This document shows, piece by piece, positions 8,587 through 16,573 of a stretch of DNA of 40,939 nt (the stretch's first letter is position 1; each line of letters starts with the position of its first letter). This DNA is from Nitrososphaerota archaeon (GTDB lineage Archaea > Thermoproteota > Nitrososphaeria > Nitrososphaerales > UBA183), in NCBI GenBank assembly GCA_029785685.1, contig JAFLZE010000009.1:1-40939 (forward strand), in the 5' to 3' direction. A program made the translations under genes and the position numbers. The notes beneath the pieces are model-generated. The model made no database searches. It saw nothing but the letters and a program-made list of their open reading frames with translations, and was not told the DNA's origin.

Positions 8587-8596
8587 GGTTAAAAAC
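8587..8596 (-). promoter_or_regulatory. TATA-like box upstream of the E2 gene
   Basis: The minus-strand element GTTTTTAACC lies in the 151-base gap between E1 and E2. Its centre is about 28 bases before the E2 ATG, so a leaderless E2-lpdA-lipB transcript is likely. I see no other gene in this gap. Confidence 0.55.
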
Positions 8597-8714
8597 TATG
8601 TAGCGTCATTCGTGTTTGATGTCGTCTGCAGGGAACATCCCGGTGGCCTGCCGCGTGCTATGGTCCGTGGAGCGACCGCCAAGGGTCCGCCGACCCGGCG
8701 TCTCTCGGAAGGAC

Positions 8715-10868
8715 TCAGTAGTTGATTAGCTCTAGTGCAGCCTTTGCTATCCTTTCCTTGTTCGGGATGTAGCTGTCCTCGAGCTTTGCCAGAGGTATGG
8801 GAATGTCGTAACCGGTTACCCTCTTGATTGGAGCCCTCAGGTAGTCCAGGGCCATCTCAGCCACCGTAGCCGCGACCTCTGCGCCAATGCCGGAATTGCG
8901 TGGGGCTTCGTGGATGACGATCAGTCGTCCAGTCTTCTGGACCGACTCGACAACAGTCCCGAAGTCGATGGGGGAGACGGTTCGCAAATCCACCACCTCG
9001 GCCGAGACCGACCGCTCGTTCTGGAGCGCTTCCGCCGCCTGGTTGGTAGGGACCATCATCGCGCCGTATGAGACGAGGGTGACATCTTTCCCCTCTCTGA
9101 CCACTCTTGCTTTGCCTATGGGGATACGGTACTCCCCCTCCGGGACTTCGGCTTTCGGGGAGTCGTAGATCTTCTTGGGTTCCATGAACACCACGGGGTC
9201 TGGGTCGGTCAGCGCTGATGTGAGGAGGCCCTTGGCGTCGTAGGGGGTCGATGGAATCACGACCTTCAGGCCCGGCGTGTGGGCGAAGTAGGCTTCCGGG
9301 GACTCCGAGTGGAGCTCTGGCGGCCTTATCCCGGCGCCATAGGGGAAGCGTATCACCCCTCTGAGGGCGAACCTCCCCCTCGTCCTGTTCCGCATTCTGG
9401 CTATGTGGCTGAAGATCTGGTCGAAGGCAGGAACCGTGAAGCCGTCGAACTGGAATTCGGCTACGGGGACCATGCCACCGATGGAGAGACCGACGAATAT
9501 GCCGGCAATGCTGAGCTCGGCCAGAGGGGTGTCGAACACCCTGCTGGGACCGAACTCGTCAAAAAGCCCGCGCGTCACCTGAAAGACGCCGCCGTTCTTG
9601 GCCACGTCCTCCCCGAATAACACCATCTTCCCGTCCCGCTGCAGTCCTTCTCTGAGGGCCATGTTGACTGCGTTCCTGATGTTGACGCCAGGCTTCCCTC
9701 CGGGGGCGGCCGTGGGTTCAGGCTGCGAAAGGGCCGGGCTGATTTGCTCTCCTAGGAACTCCGCCTTCTCTCTGGCGAGGATGGGGGTAAGCGAAGAGTA
9801 CGTGTAGTCGAAAATCACCCAGGGGTCGGCTGGTGGCATCCCCCTGTAGGCCGCGACGGCCTCGTTCATCTTCTCCTGGGCGGCGGCAGCTACGGCTTCC
9901 TTCGCGCTCCCGTCCAGCAGGCCCCGGGACGTCAGGTACTTCTCGAACCTGACGATGGGACTCCTCCGCTCCCACTTCACGACCTCGTCCGGCGCTTTGA
10001 GCTTGTTGGACACCAACTCGGCTGTAGTATGAGGGCCAAGGCGGTAGGTGGAGTACTCTATCAGAGTGGGGCCCCCGCCTCGTCTGGCTTTGTCGACTGC
10101 GTACTTGGTGGCCTCGTAGGAGGCGATCACGTCGTTGCCGTCGACAAGTATGCCTTCGAAACCATAGGCCACGGCCTTCTGGGCGATGGTCTTCGATGCA
10201 GTCTGGGCTCCTCTCCTGATTGAGAGCGCCCACTGGTTGTTCTCCACCCCGAACACCACGGGCAGGTCATAGACCCCGGCTATGTTCATGGACTCGTGGA
10301 AGTCTGCCTTGGAGGTGCCTCCGTCCCCGGTGACCACGAACACCACTGATTTTTCCCCCTGTAGGCGCTTTGCCATCGCGAGCCCCGCTGCGTGAGGGAG
10401 CTGCGTGGCCACTGGCACTGCGATGGGGAGCATGTTCAGGCCCTCAGGCATCTGCATTCCCCTCTCGTCCCCACCCCAGTATTGCAGTAGTTTGGCCGGA
10501 GGCATCCCGAAGGCGAGCATTCCAGCCGAGTCTCTGTACATGGGGACATACCAATCGTCTTGCTCCAGGGCGTCGACCGGTCCGATTTGAGCCGCCTCCT
10601 GGCCTTTGCCTGGCGCATAGGTCCCAATCTCCCTGAGGGTTGAGAGGTTGGTCGCCTTGTCGTCGAATAGGCGGCCGAAGACCAACTGCTCGTACATCCG
10701 TCTCAAGGTCTCCGGTGACAGATTGGGATCTTTCCCCCTGATGGTCCCGTCAGGGGACAGCCTCTGGAAGAGGAAATCCTCAGGAGTAGCGTAGTTGAAC
10801 TCTGACTCGCTAAAGACTCGGGGACCTATCTCCGAGTCGGATCTCTTCATGGAGTCGACTTCGGTCAA
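8715..10868 (-). CDS. 2-oxoacid dehydrogenase E1, alpha and beta subunits fused in one chain
   Basis: E1 is the thiamine-diphosphate-dependent decarboxylase that acylates the lipoyl arm. The 717-residue chain joins two normally separate subunits. The alpha part (about 25-375) has the ThDP motif VTGDGGTSKADFHES...VENNQWALS (GDG at 181-183, NN at 210-211). A Pro/Ala-rich linker (about 380-394) leads to the beta part (about 395-717), with LFGEDVAKNGGVFQVTRGL, TPLAELSIAG, FQFDGF and the C-terminal TGYDIPIPLAKLED. The start is a TTG three bases after lipA; the ATG at 10850 is the alternative. Archaeal E1 subunits are usually two genes, so the fusion is unusual. Substrate is not decided; branched-chain 2-oxoacids or pyruvate are the main options. 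Confidence 0.93.
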   Translation of the reverse strand: MTEVDSMKRSDSEIGPRVFSESEFNYATPEDFLFQRLSPDGTIRGKDPNLSPETLRRMYEQLVFGRLFDDKATNLSTLREIGTYAPGKGQEAAQIGPVDALEQDDWYVPMYRDSAGMLAFGMPPAKLLQYWGGDERGMQMPEGLNMLPIAVPVATQLPHAAGLAMAKRLQGEKSVVFVVTGDGGTSKADFHESMNIAGVYDLPVVFGVENNQWALSIRRGAQTASKTIAQKAVAYGFEGILVDGNDVIASYEATKYAVDKARRGGGPTLIEYSTYRLGPHTTAELVSNKLKAPDEVVKWERRSPIVRFEKYLTSRGLLDGSAKEAVAAAAQEKMNEAVAAYRGMPPADPWVIFDYTYSSLTPILAREKAEFLGEQISPALSQPEPTAAPGGKPGVNIRNAVNMALREGLQRDGKMVLFGEDVAKNGGVFQVTRGLFDEFGPSRVFDTPLAELSIAGIFVGLSIGGMVPVAEFQFDGFTVPAFDQIFSHIARMRNRTRGRFALRGVIRFPYGAGIRPPELHSESPEAYFAHTPGLKVVIPSTPYDAKGLLTSALTDPDPVVFMEPKKIYDSPKAEVPEGEYRIPIGKARVVREGKDVTLVSYGAMMVPTNQAAEALQNERSVSAEVVDLRTVSPIDFGTVVESVQKTGRLIVIHEAPRNSGIGAEVAATVAEMALDYLRAPIKRVTGYDIPIPLAKLEDSYIPNKERIAKAALELINY

Positions 10869-10871
10869 GGA

Positions 10872-11792
10872 CTACTTTCGGGGCCTGGCGCCCATATAAG
10901 AGTGGTGGGTTCTTGAGCCGTTTTTGATGGCTGTCCTGATGAAGAACTCCCCTGCTCGGTAGCTGCTCCTGACGAGAGGGCCCGAGGCCACATAGAGGAA
11001 TCCAAGTCCTTCGCCTAGGGCCCGGTACCGTCCGAACTGCGCCGGGTCAACGTACTCTGCAACTTTCAGGTGACGGACTGAAGGGCGGAGATATTGCCCC
11101 ACAGTGAGGAAGTCCACGTCAGCGCGTCGCAGATGTGTCATCGCCTGGAAGACTTCTTCTTCCGATTCTCCAAGGCCGACCATGATTGACGACTTCGTAT
11201 AGACGCGGCCGTCCAGCTTCTTTGCGTTTCTCAGTACCGACAGCGACTGCCAATAGTTCGCCCGGGGATCCCTGACCCTGCCTGTGAGAGAGATGGTAGT
11301 CTCGACGTTGTGGGCTATGACGTCAGGTCGGGCTTCGACCACCTCCCTCAGTCCGTCGAGCTCTCCCTGGAAATCTGGAATCAGAACTTCGACGAGCATC
11401 CCTGGGTTCTTCTCCTTAACGAGCCTGATTGTGCGGGCTATGTGAGACGCCCCGCCGTCTGGGAGGTCGTCTCTGTCCACTGAGGTCAGCACCACGTATG
11501 TCAGGCCCATTTGAGAGAGCGCGAACGCCACGTTCTCTGGCTCGAGCCCATCCAGAACGCCCCGAGGTTTTCCGGGTGTGACCATGCAGAACCTGCACGC
11601 ACGCGAGCAGACATCCCCCATCAGCATTAGTGTGGCCGTCCCGCCCCCCCAACACTCCTGGACGTTCGGACAGTGAGCCTCCTCGCAGACTGTGTGAAGG
11701 TTCAGGCGGCTGAAGAGACCTTTCAGGTCACTGTAGCGCTCCCCTTCCGGAGGTTTGACCGTGAGCCATCTGGGCTTCGGGCTGGCTAGCAA
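10872..11792 (-). CDS. lipA: Lipoyl synthase LipA (radical SAM)
   Basis: LipA inserts two sulphur atoms into the protein-bound octanoyl chain. The 306-residue protein shows both iron-sulphur sites: the auxiliary-cluster motif CEEAHCPNVQEC (C36, C41, C47) and the radical-SAM motif CSRACRFC (C62, C66, C69). The C-terminal RSSYRAGE segment supplies the conserved serine ligand of the auxiliary cluster. The start is a TTG two bases after the stop of the upstream regulator, so the two genes are very probably one transcript. With lipB in the same block it forms a complete de novo lipoylation route. Confidence 0.96.
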   Translation of the reverse strand: MLASPKPRWLTVKPPEGERYSDLKGLFSRLNLHTVCEEAHCPNVQECWGGGTATLMLMGDVCSRACRFCMVTPGKPRGVLDGLEPENVAFALSQMGLTYVVLTSVDRDDLPDGGASHIARTIRLVKEKNPGMLVEVLIPDFQGELDGLREVVEARPDVIAHNVETTISLTGRVRDPRANYWQSLSVLRNAKKLDGRVYTKSSIMVGLGESEEEVFQAMTHLRRADVDFLTVGQYLRPSVRHLKVAEYVDPAQFGRYRALGEGLGFLYVASGPLVRSSYRAGEFFIRTAIKNGSRTHHSYMGARPRK

Positions 11793-11794
11793 GT

Positions 11795-12229
11795 TCAGTT
11801 GCCGACTAGCAACTTCAGCCTGTCAAAATCCTTTACGGAGAATGTGCCTTCGCAGGCGTAACACCCTTCCACCTTGAATTCAGGTTCCAAGTCACCGTGA
11901 AGTATACACATCATCTTGTTGAAACGGATGTAGTCGAGCACTTCGGTCATCGACCGGAGCGCCTCCCTAGTGTCAGGTTGGTCCAAGGAAAGCTCCTTGG
12001 CGATCCCGTCCGCCGCCTTGACCACCGTCGAATCCCCTTCGAGGTTCACCATTATCCCCCTCGTCTTCCTCGCGTAGTTGCTTACCGAGGCCTGGGTGAC
12101 CCCGAGGCGCCTCGCGACTTCTTGCTGCGTGAGATGGTACTCCTCCTGCAGCCTCCTGGCCACCATAGCCCTGAGGGCGGGCAGAGCAGATTTCGCGACT
12201 ATCTCATATGGGCTGATGAGTCGGGGCAT
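11795..12229 (-). CDS. HTH transcriptional regulator with C-terminal Cys/His motif
   Basis: This 144-residue protein is the first gene of the lipoate/2-oxoacid dehydrogenase block. A helix-turn-helix of the Xre/Cro type is clear at about residues 33-58 (LTQQEVARRLGVTQASVSNYARK). The C-terminal half carries MCILHGDLEPEFKVEGCYAC, a Cys-x2-His...Cys-x2-Cys set that could bind a metal or an iron-sulphur cluster. It resembles a family of archaeal predicted regulators (COG2522-like, from memory). Two adjoining inverted repeats cover the predicted transcript start, which suggests autoregulation. The ligand or signal is unknown; redox or sulphur status would suit the cysteines. Confidence 0.85.
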   Translation of the reverse strand: MPRLISPYEIVAKSALPALRAMVARRLQEEYHLTQQEVARRLGVTQASVSNYARKTRGIMVNLEGDSTVVKAADGIAKELSLDQPDTREALRSMTEVLDYIRFNKMMCILHGDLEPEFKVEGCYACEGTFSVKDFDRLKLLVGN

Positions 12230-12239
12230 CCGGTTTTCA

Positions 12240-12263
12240 ATAACTTATGTTATAGTCTGCTAT
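12240..12263. promoter_or_regulatory. Two overlapping inverted repeats, candidate operator of the HTH regulator
   Basis: ATAAC-N4-GTTAT occupies 12240-12253 and ATAG-N4-CTAT occupies 12252-12263. They lie between the TATA-like box and the regulator ATG (12229) and cover the predicted transcript start near 12238. That is the expected place for an autorepressor. That they bind this regulator is inference. Confidence 0.4.
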
Positions 12264-12270
12264 TTAAGGC
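12261..12270 (-). promoter_or_regulatory. TATA-like box of the regulator-lipA operon
   Basis: The minus-strand sequence CCTTAAATAG has its centre about 36 bases before the regulator ATG. It predicts a transcript with a leader of roughly ten bases and overlaps the right-hand inverted repeat. Confidence 0.5.
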
Positions 12271-12404
12271 GATATTCAGGGGACAGGTTCACTTCCGCCG
12301 ACCGAGGGCTTTCGGCATTCGAATCTACCGCAAACTTATTGGATGAGACATGGGTCTTGTGCCAATTCTTGGCTTCGCACCCAGAAGACCCAGGGAGCAG
12401 AAGG

Positions 12405-15275
12405 GTGGTGCAGGAACAGAATGCTTTCCAGGCGCTGTCGCCTCCTCTCCTTGCAGCCTTGAAGGAGCGGGGCTTCGATTCCCCAACAGACCCTCAGGAG
12501 AGGTTACTCCCCATTATCAGCGAAGGGAAGAACGCCCTTCTCATGGCCCCTACCGGGACAGGGAAGACTGAAGCAGCTCTGCTCCCGATCTTGGACGCGA
12601 TCATTCGGGAGGGCGAATATAGGGAGAAAGGCACCAAGTTGCTGTACATCACGCCGCTGAGGGCCCTCAACAGGGATATGCTCGACCGGATGCAGTGGTG
12701 GTGCAAACGTTTCGACATCAGGCTCGGCGTGAGGCACGGGGACAGCAGCCAGGCAGAGAGGACCAATCTGAGCCTCGCCCCTCCTGACATACTCATCACC
12801 ACCCCCGAAACCCTTCAGATCCTCCTCGTAGGAAGAAGAATCAGACAGAACCTGGCGAAGTTGAGGTGGGTTGTGGTGGACGAGGTTCACGAACTCTCGG
12901 AAGACAAACGCGGGGCCCAACTGAGCGTAGGTCTCGAGAGGCTGAGGGACGTGGCAGAAAAGGAGTTCCAGGTCATCGGACTGTCGGCCACGGTCGGCTC
13001 CCCGGAGAAAATCGCTCAGTTTCTAGTCGGGTCAGGGAGACGATGCGAAGTGGTGCGGGTCCCCGTAGAGAAGAGCTTGTCGTTGAGAGTGGAAGCGCCA
13101 AGGGCAACGGGAGACGACAGGATCCTCGCTGATGCAATCTACTCCTACCCCGAAGTCGCGGCGAGGCTCAGGACGGTAAGAGAGCTGGTTGAGAAGTACC
13201 GGTCCGTCCTCGTCTTCACAAACACCAGGTCGGAAGCAGAAGCCCTGTCGAGTCGTTTCAGAGTGTGGGACCCCAAGTTCGCTATAGCCGTCCACCACAG
13301 CTCTCTGTCCAAGGCTACCCGGGAGGCAGTCGAAAGAGGTCTCAAGGAGGGGAAGCTCCTGGGGGTCATCTGCACGAGCAGTCTCGAACTCGGGATAGAC
13401 ATAGGGTTCCTGGAGTACGTGGTCCAGTACAACTCACCGAGACAGGTAACCAGGCTGATCCAGAGGGTAGGACGCAGCGGGCACAAGGTGGGCGAAGTCT
13501 CCAACGGGCTGGTAATCACCCAGGATTCTGACGACACGCTCGAAGCTGCTGTTCTCTGCAGGAAGGCAGTGATGGGCGAGCTAGAGCCTCTCGAGCCTAT
13601 CTTCAACCCCTACGACGTCGCAATCCACCAGGTCTCTGGGCTTCTGATCGAGCAACCCAATTGGAACTTCGACGATTTGGTGGCGCTCTTTAGGAGGAGC
13701 TATGCTTATGCAGAACTCGACAGGGAGAGGCTGAAGAAGACCCTCACGTACATGAGAGAGCGCTATCCCCGCCTGGCCTACTACAGCGAATCTGACGGCA
13801 AGGTGTTTCGGGCCAGGGACGTCAAGCCACTCTTCCAGTATTATTTCGATAACCTTTCGATGATCCCCGACGAAAAGCAGTACTTGGTCATAGAGGGAGG
13901 GACATTCGTCGGCACCCTGGACGAGGCGTTCGTTTCAGAGTACGGGGAGGTCGGGGTCAAGTTCGTGGAAGCAGGGAGATGCTGGAAGATAGAACAGATC
14001 TATGGCAACAAGGTATACGTCAAATCAGAGGACGACCCTACAGGTGCCGTCCCCCACTGGGTGGGTGACGAGATACCCGTCCCGAGGGAGGTAGCGGCTG
14101 AGGTGGGGGCCCTACGTAGGAGATATGCCGAGGCGCTGGAGATGACGAAGGATGATGAGTACCTCGATGAGCTCATCATGACGTACCCGGTGCCGAAGGA
14201 CACCATCAGGGAGGCGCTGAAGGAGGTCGCGGAGCAGCATGAGGCGAAGCTCCCCATACCTTCTGAGAGGCTGGTCACCGTCGAGAAGTGGGACAAGTAT
14301 GTTGTCATACAAGCAGCCTTCGGGCACAGGGTGAACAGGCTGCTCGCCCGGGTGATTGGACACCTCATATCAGAGCAGATAGGCCAGTCGGTGGCCGTCC
14401 ACCAGGACCCCTATAGGATAGTGATCGAGGCCGAGACAACCCCCGCTGCCGTCTTCTCAGTGATCGGGGAGCTCCACAAGCTCGACCTGAAGGCTACGAC
14501 GGAAAAGGCCGTGGAAAGGAGTGGCATCTTCAAGCGTCGGCTCATCCACGCAGGCAAGAAGTGCGGCGCCATTGCCAAGGACGCAGATTATGGCAGCGTC
14601 TCCATTTCCGGGATAATCGAGGCTCTCCGGGACACCCCGGTGTATGAAGAAGCAATGAGCATGATATTCCACGACGACTTCGACATCTCCGGCGCGACGG
14701 ACGTGGTGGAGAAGATTAACGCCGGAGCCATAGACGTGAAGCTGGTGGAATATGGAGGGCTCACCCCCATCGCCAGAATCGGAGTGGAAGAGATCAGCAG
14801 GAGAGGCGAGATAGTCTCGCCGGAGCGGCTCAGGGCGCTCCTCAAGCAGTCTACCAGAGCCAGAATCAACGAGACATTCGTCGTCGCGGTTTGCACCAGC
14901 TGCTGGAACTTCCTGGAGCTGAGGAAAGTCGCCGACCTCGACGCCCTCGATGCCTGCCCCGCGTGTGGGAAGCAGGCGCTAGGGCTCTCGACCGACTCCT
15001 ACGAGAACGTCTTCTCGCTGGCCATGAAGGCGAGAAGCAGGGCCGCACTGACCGGAGCCAAGCTGAAGCTTGTGGAGATGCTCAAGAAGTCCTCTGAGCT
15101 CAGGAGGGAATACGGCCACGCCGCAGATGTGCTCATGGCCGGCAGAGGGATCAGGCTGGCAGAGGCCAGCGCGCTTGCTGCGAAGATGAGGAAGGAAGGG
15201 ACAGACGTCGTAGAACTCGTCATCGAAGGGGAGAGGGAAGCACTGCGCAGGCGCTATTTCTTCGCCGCTTCCTGA
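12405..15275 (+). CDS. Lhr-type superfamily 2 DNA helicase (first copy)
   Basis: This is an ATP-dependent 3'-5' helicase of the Lhr family, linked to DNA repair in bacteria and archaea. It has about 956 residues from the GTG at 12405, preceded by GGGAG at a good distance; the open frame upstream belongs to the divergent promoter. Motifs in order: Q-motif-like PTDPQERLLP, Walker A APTGTGKTEAALLP, TPLRALNRDM, VVDEVHELSEDKRGAQL (motif II), LSATVGSP (III), SSLELGIDIG (V) and QRVGRSGHK (VI). Then come the Lhr winged-helix/beta-barrel region and a zinc-finger-like CTSCWNF...DACPACG near the C-terminus. Its 3' end overlaps the convergent KITE gene by 22 bases. A second Lhr gene lies just past the SMC operon. 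Confidence 0.93.
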   Translation: MVQEQNAFQALSPPLLAALKERGFDSPTDPQERLLPIISEGKNALLMAPTGTGKTEAALLPILDAIIREGEYREKGTKLLYITPLRALNRDMLDRMQWWCKRFDIRLGVRHGDSSQAERTNLSLAPPDILITTPETLQILLVGRRIRQNLAKLRWVVVDEVHELSEDKRGAQLSVGLERLRDVAEKEFQVIGLSATVGSPEKIAQFLVGSGRRCEVVRVPVEKSLSLRVEAPRATGDDRILADAIYSYPEVAARLRTVRELVEKYRSVLVFTNTRSEAEALSSRFRVWDPKFAIAVHHSSLSKATREAVERGLKEGKLLGVICTSSLELGIDIGFLEYVVQYNSPRQVTRLIQRVGRSGHKVGEVSNGLVITQDSDDTLEAAVLCRKAVMGELEPLEPIFNPYDVAIHQVSGLLIEQPNWNFDDLVALFRRSYAYAELDRERLKKTLTYMRERYPRLAYYSESDGKVFRARDVKPLFQYYFDNLSMIPDEKQYLVIEGGTFVGTLDEAFVSEYGEVGVKFVEAGRCWKIEQIYGNKVYVKSEDDPTGAVPHWVGDEIPVPREVAAEVGALRRRYAEALEMTKDDEYLDELIMTYPVPKDTIREALKEVAEQHEAKLPIPSERLVTVEKWDKYVVIQAAFGHRVNRLLARVIGHLISEQIGQSVAVHQDPYRIVIEAETTPAAVFSVIGELHKLDLKATTEKAVERSGIFKRRLIHAGKKCGAIAKDADYGSVSISGIIEALRDTPVYEEAMSMIFHDDFDISGATDVVEKINAGAIDVKLVEYGGLTPIARIGVEEISRRGEIVSPERLRALLKQSTRARINETFVVAVCTSCWNFLELRKVADLDALDACPACGKQALGLSTDSYENVFSLAMKARSRAALTGAKLKLVEMLKKSSELRREYGHAADVLMAGRGIRLAEASALAAKMRKEGTDVVELVIEGEREALRRRYFFAAS

Positions 15276-15817
15276 GCTCGCGAGAGTATCAGCGTCATCA
15301 GGGTCTTCTCGTCCACTTCCGCCCGAGTCCTCCACCCTATGTGCATCATGGTCCTCTCGTCCTGCTCAAGGTAACCGCGTTTCACGTACCGGTCTAGCGA
15401 GTAGTCGACCCTCCATCTGGGGAACTTCTCCCTGAGAAATTGCTCGACCTCGCGCCTGGCGGCTCTGCCGGTCTTGGAGTTGACAAAGGCTATGGTGGCT
15501 GCGAGGACGGCCAAGTCGTCTATCCTGATCCCGGCCGTCTCCGCTTCGGTCACCGTGGGCGGATCCTTGAACCTCAGGAGGAAGCGGGAAGAGTCATCAG
15601 TCCCGTCTATCCCTTTGACCTCGAACACTTCGAGGCCCATGGGCGCCATGTCTTCGGAGAGTACTTCGATTATCTTGCGGTAGTCCCTCCCTAGGTGGCG
15701 TTTCATCTCCCACCCCTTGACCCCAGGGTTCCGCCCCCGCTGGAGAACCAATACTTGGAAAGCCCGCCTGACTTTCCTCTCGAGCAGCGCCCTGTCTGCG
15801 TTGTCTGACTCCGTCAA
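15254..15817 (-). CDS. Nse3/MAGE-like KITE protein (tandem winged helix), SMC-complex subunit
   Basis: KITE proteins bind the kleisin of SMC complexes. By position this 187-residue protein would be called ScpB, but its sequence reads like the MAGE/Nse3 domain. The first winged helix (about 12-85) has HLGRDYRKIIEVLSEDMAPM, GLEVFEVKG and RFLLRF, parallel to the MAGE segments around FGxELxEL and YxLVN. The second (about 98-178) has DLAVLAATIAFVNSKTGRA, then YVKRGYLEQ and HIGWRTRAEVDEKTLMTLI, matching the MAGE pattern KYLEY...FxWGPRAxxExxKMxVLEF. It starts with a TTG whose bases overlap the kleisin stop (TTGA), preceded by AGGTGAG. There is no RING domain, so it is not Nse1-like at the C-terminus. 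Assignment is by eye. Confidence 0.72.
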   Translation of the reverse strand: MTESDNADRALLERKVRRAFQVLVLQRGRNPGVKGWEMKRHLGRDYRKIIEVLSEDMAPMGLEVFEVKGIDGTDDSSRFLLRFKDPPTVTEAETAGIRIDDLAVLAATIAFVNSKTGRAARREVEQFLREKFPRWRVDYSLDRYVKRGYLEQDERTMMHIGWRTRAEVDEKTLMTLILSRAQEAAKK

Positions 15818-16572
15818 CTCTCACCTGTGATTGATATTGCGACCGACTTCGGAATTCCCTTGGTCTTTTCGGTGAGGCCCATGGTCCATATTCTCCCAGT
15901 GAGTGGCTCGGTCTTCAGTAGAGCCCTCCCCTCGCTTATGAGGAAAGCGAGTAGGTATGCCCTTCTCACCTTGGTCTCGAAGCTTTCGCCCTCTATGAAC
16001 TGGCGATAGTCGACCCAGTCTCCGTTGGACTTGGCCAGCAGCTCGTCATGTAGTTGCGTAAGCCCGACCTCGAACTGCTCCTTGGTGAATACCCCCAGGC
16101 TGACCAGGTCTGTGTACTCGGCGGTCCCGGGCCTGACGCCATAACTCCCGAACTGGTCCTTGAACCTCTCTGAAATCGGGACGAGCTCGCGCCAGTAGAT
16201 GAAGGCCTTCTCCAGCCCCCTGGGGGACAGCTGGTCCACCTGGGCGATTGGATGCCAGCTCTTGACAAACGACTCCGTGAGGGACTCTTTGGACAGTAGC
16301 TTCACTTTGAGCTGAATCAGCAGAGGGTCGATGAAGAGGGCAGAAGCCCTGGACTTCAGCCACTGGTCCTGCAGCTTCACTATCTGCGCCAGCTCGAGCA
16401 TCGCCTCCGAGTCCACGAGGAGTTCATCCAAGAGCTTGAGCTCCGGGAGCCTCTTCTTCAGTAGGAGTATCTTTTCCCTTATGTCCACGTCGAAGGGGTT
16501 GGCGCTGCTTGTCTCGACGTCTCGACATAGCTCAATCACCCTGAGATAGTCATCAAGCCTGGTCTGCTCCAT
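15814..16572 (-). CDS. Nse4-like kleisin of a Smc5/6-type complex
   Basis: Kleisins bridge the SMC head and neck and recruit KITE proteins. The 252-residue protein sits between the SMC and KITE genes. Residues about 47-95 (LLDELLVDSEAMLELAQIVK...FIDPLLIQLKVKLL) resemble the Nse4 N-terminal segment EAxLDSxxLxLAS. Residues about 185-234 read DWVDYRQFIEGESF, then VRRAYLLAFLISEGRA and TGRIW. This closely parallels the Nse4 C-terminal domain, which has a FVxDPxSFxQTVEN element and a FxxSFLxxDGRA element in that order. A classical ScpA was the first idea, but these signatures fit Nse4 better. Its ATG is one base after the SMC stop, and its own stop overlaps the KITE start. Confidence 0.72.
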   Translation of the reverse strand: MEQTRLDDYLRVIELCRDVETSSANPFDVDIREKILLLKKRLPELKLLDELLVDSEAMLELAQIVKLQDQWLKSRASALFIDPLLIQLKVKLLSKESLTESFVKSWHPIAQVDQLSPRGLEKAFIYWRELVPISERFKDQFGSYGVRPGTAEYTDLVSLGVFTKEQFEVGLTQLHDELLAKSNGDWVDYRQFIEGESFETKVRRAYLLAFLISEGRALLKTEPLTGRIWTMGLTEKTKGIPKSVAISITGES

Positions 16573-16573
16573 G

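Noticed and set aside
12078..12404. N-terminal extension of the first Lhr helicase
   Set aside because: It runs antisense through the regulator gene and the promoter region and has no helicase-like sequence.
15254..16572. Plain ScpA and ScpB assignment for the two small genes after the SMC
   Set aside because: The gene order suggests it, but the C-terminal block of the kleisin and the second winged helix of the KITE protein match Nse4 and MAGE/Nse3 patterns better by eye. A profile search would decide.
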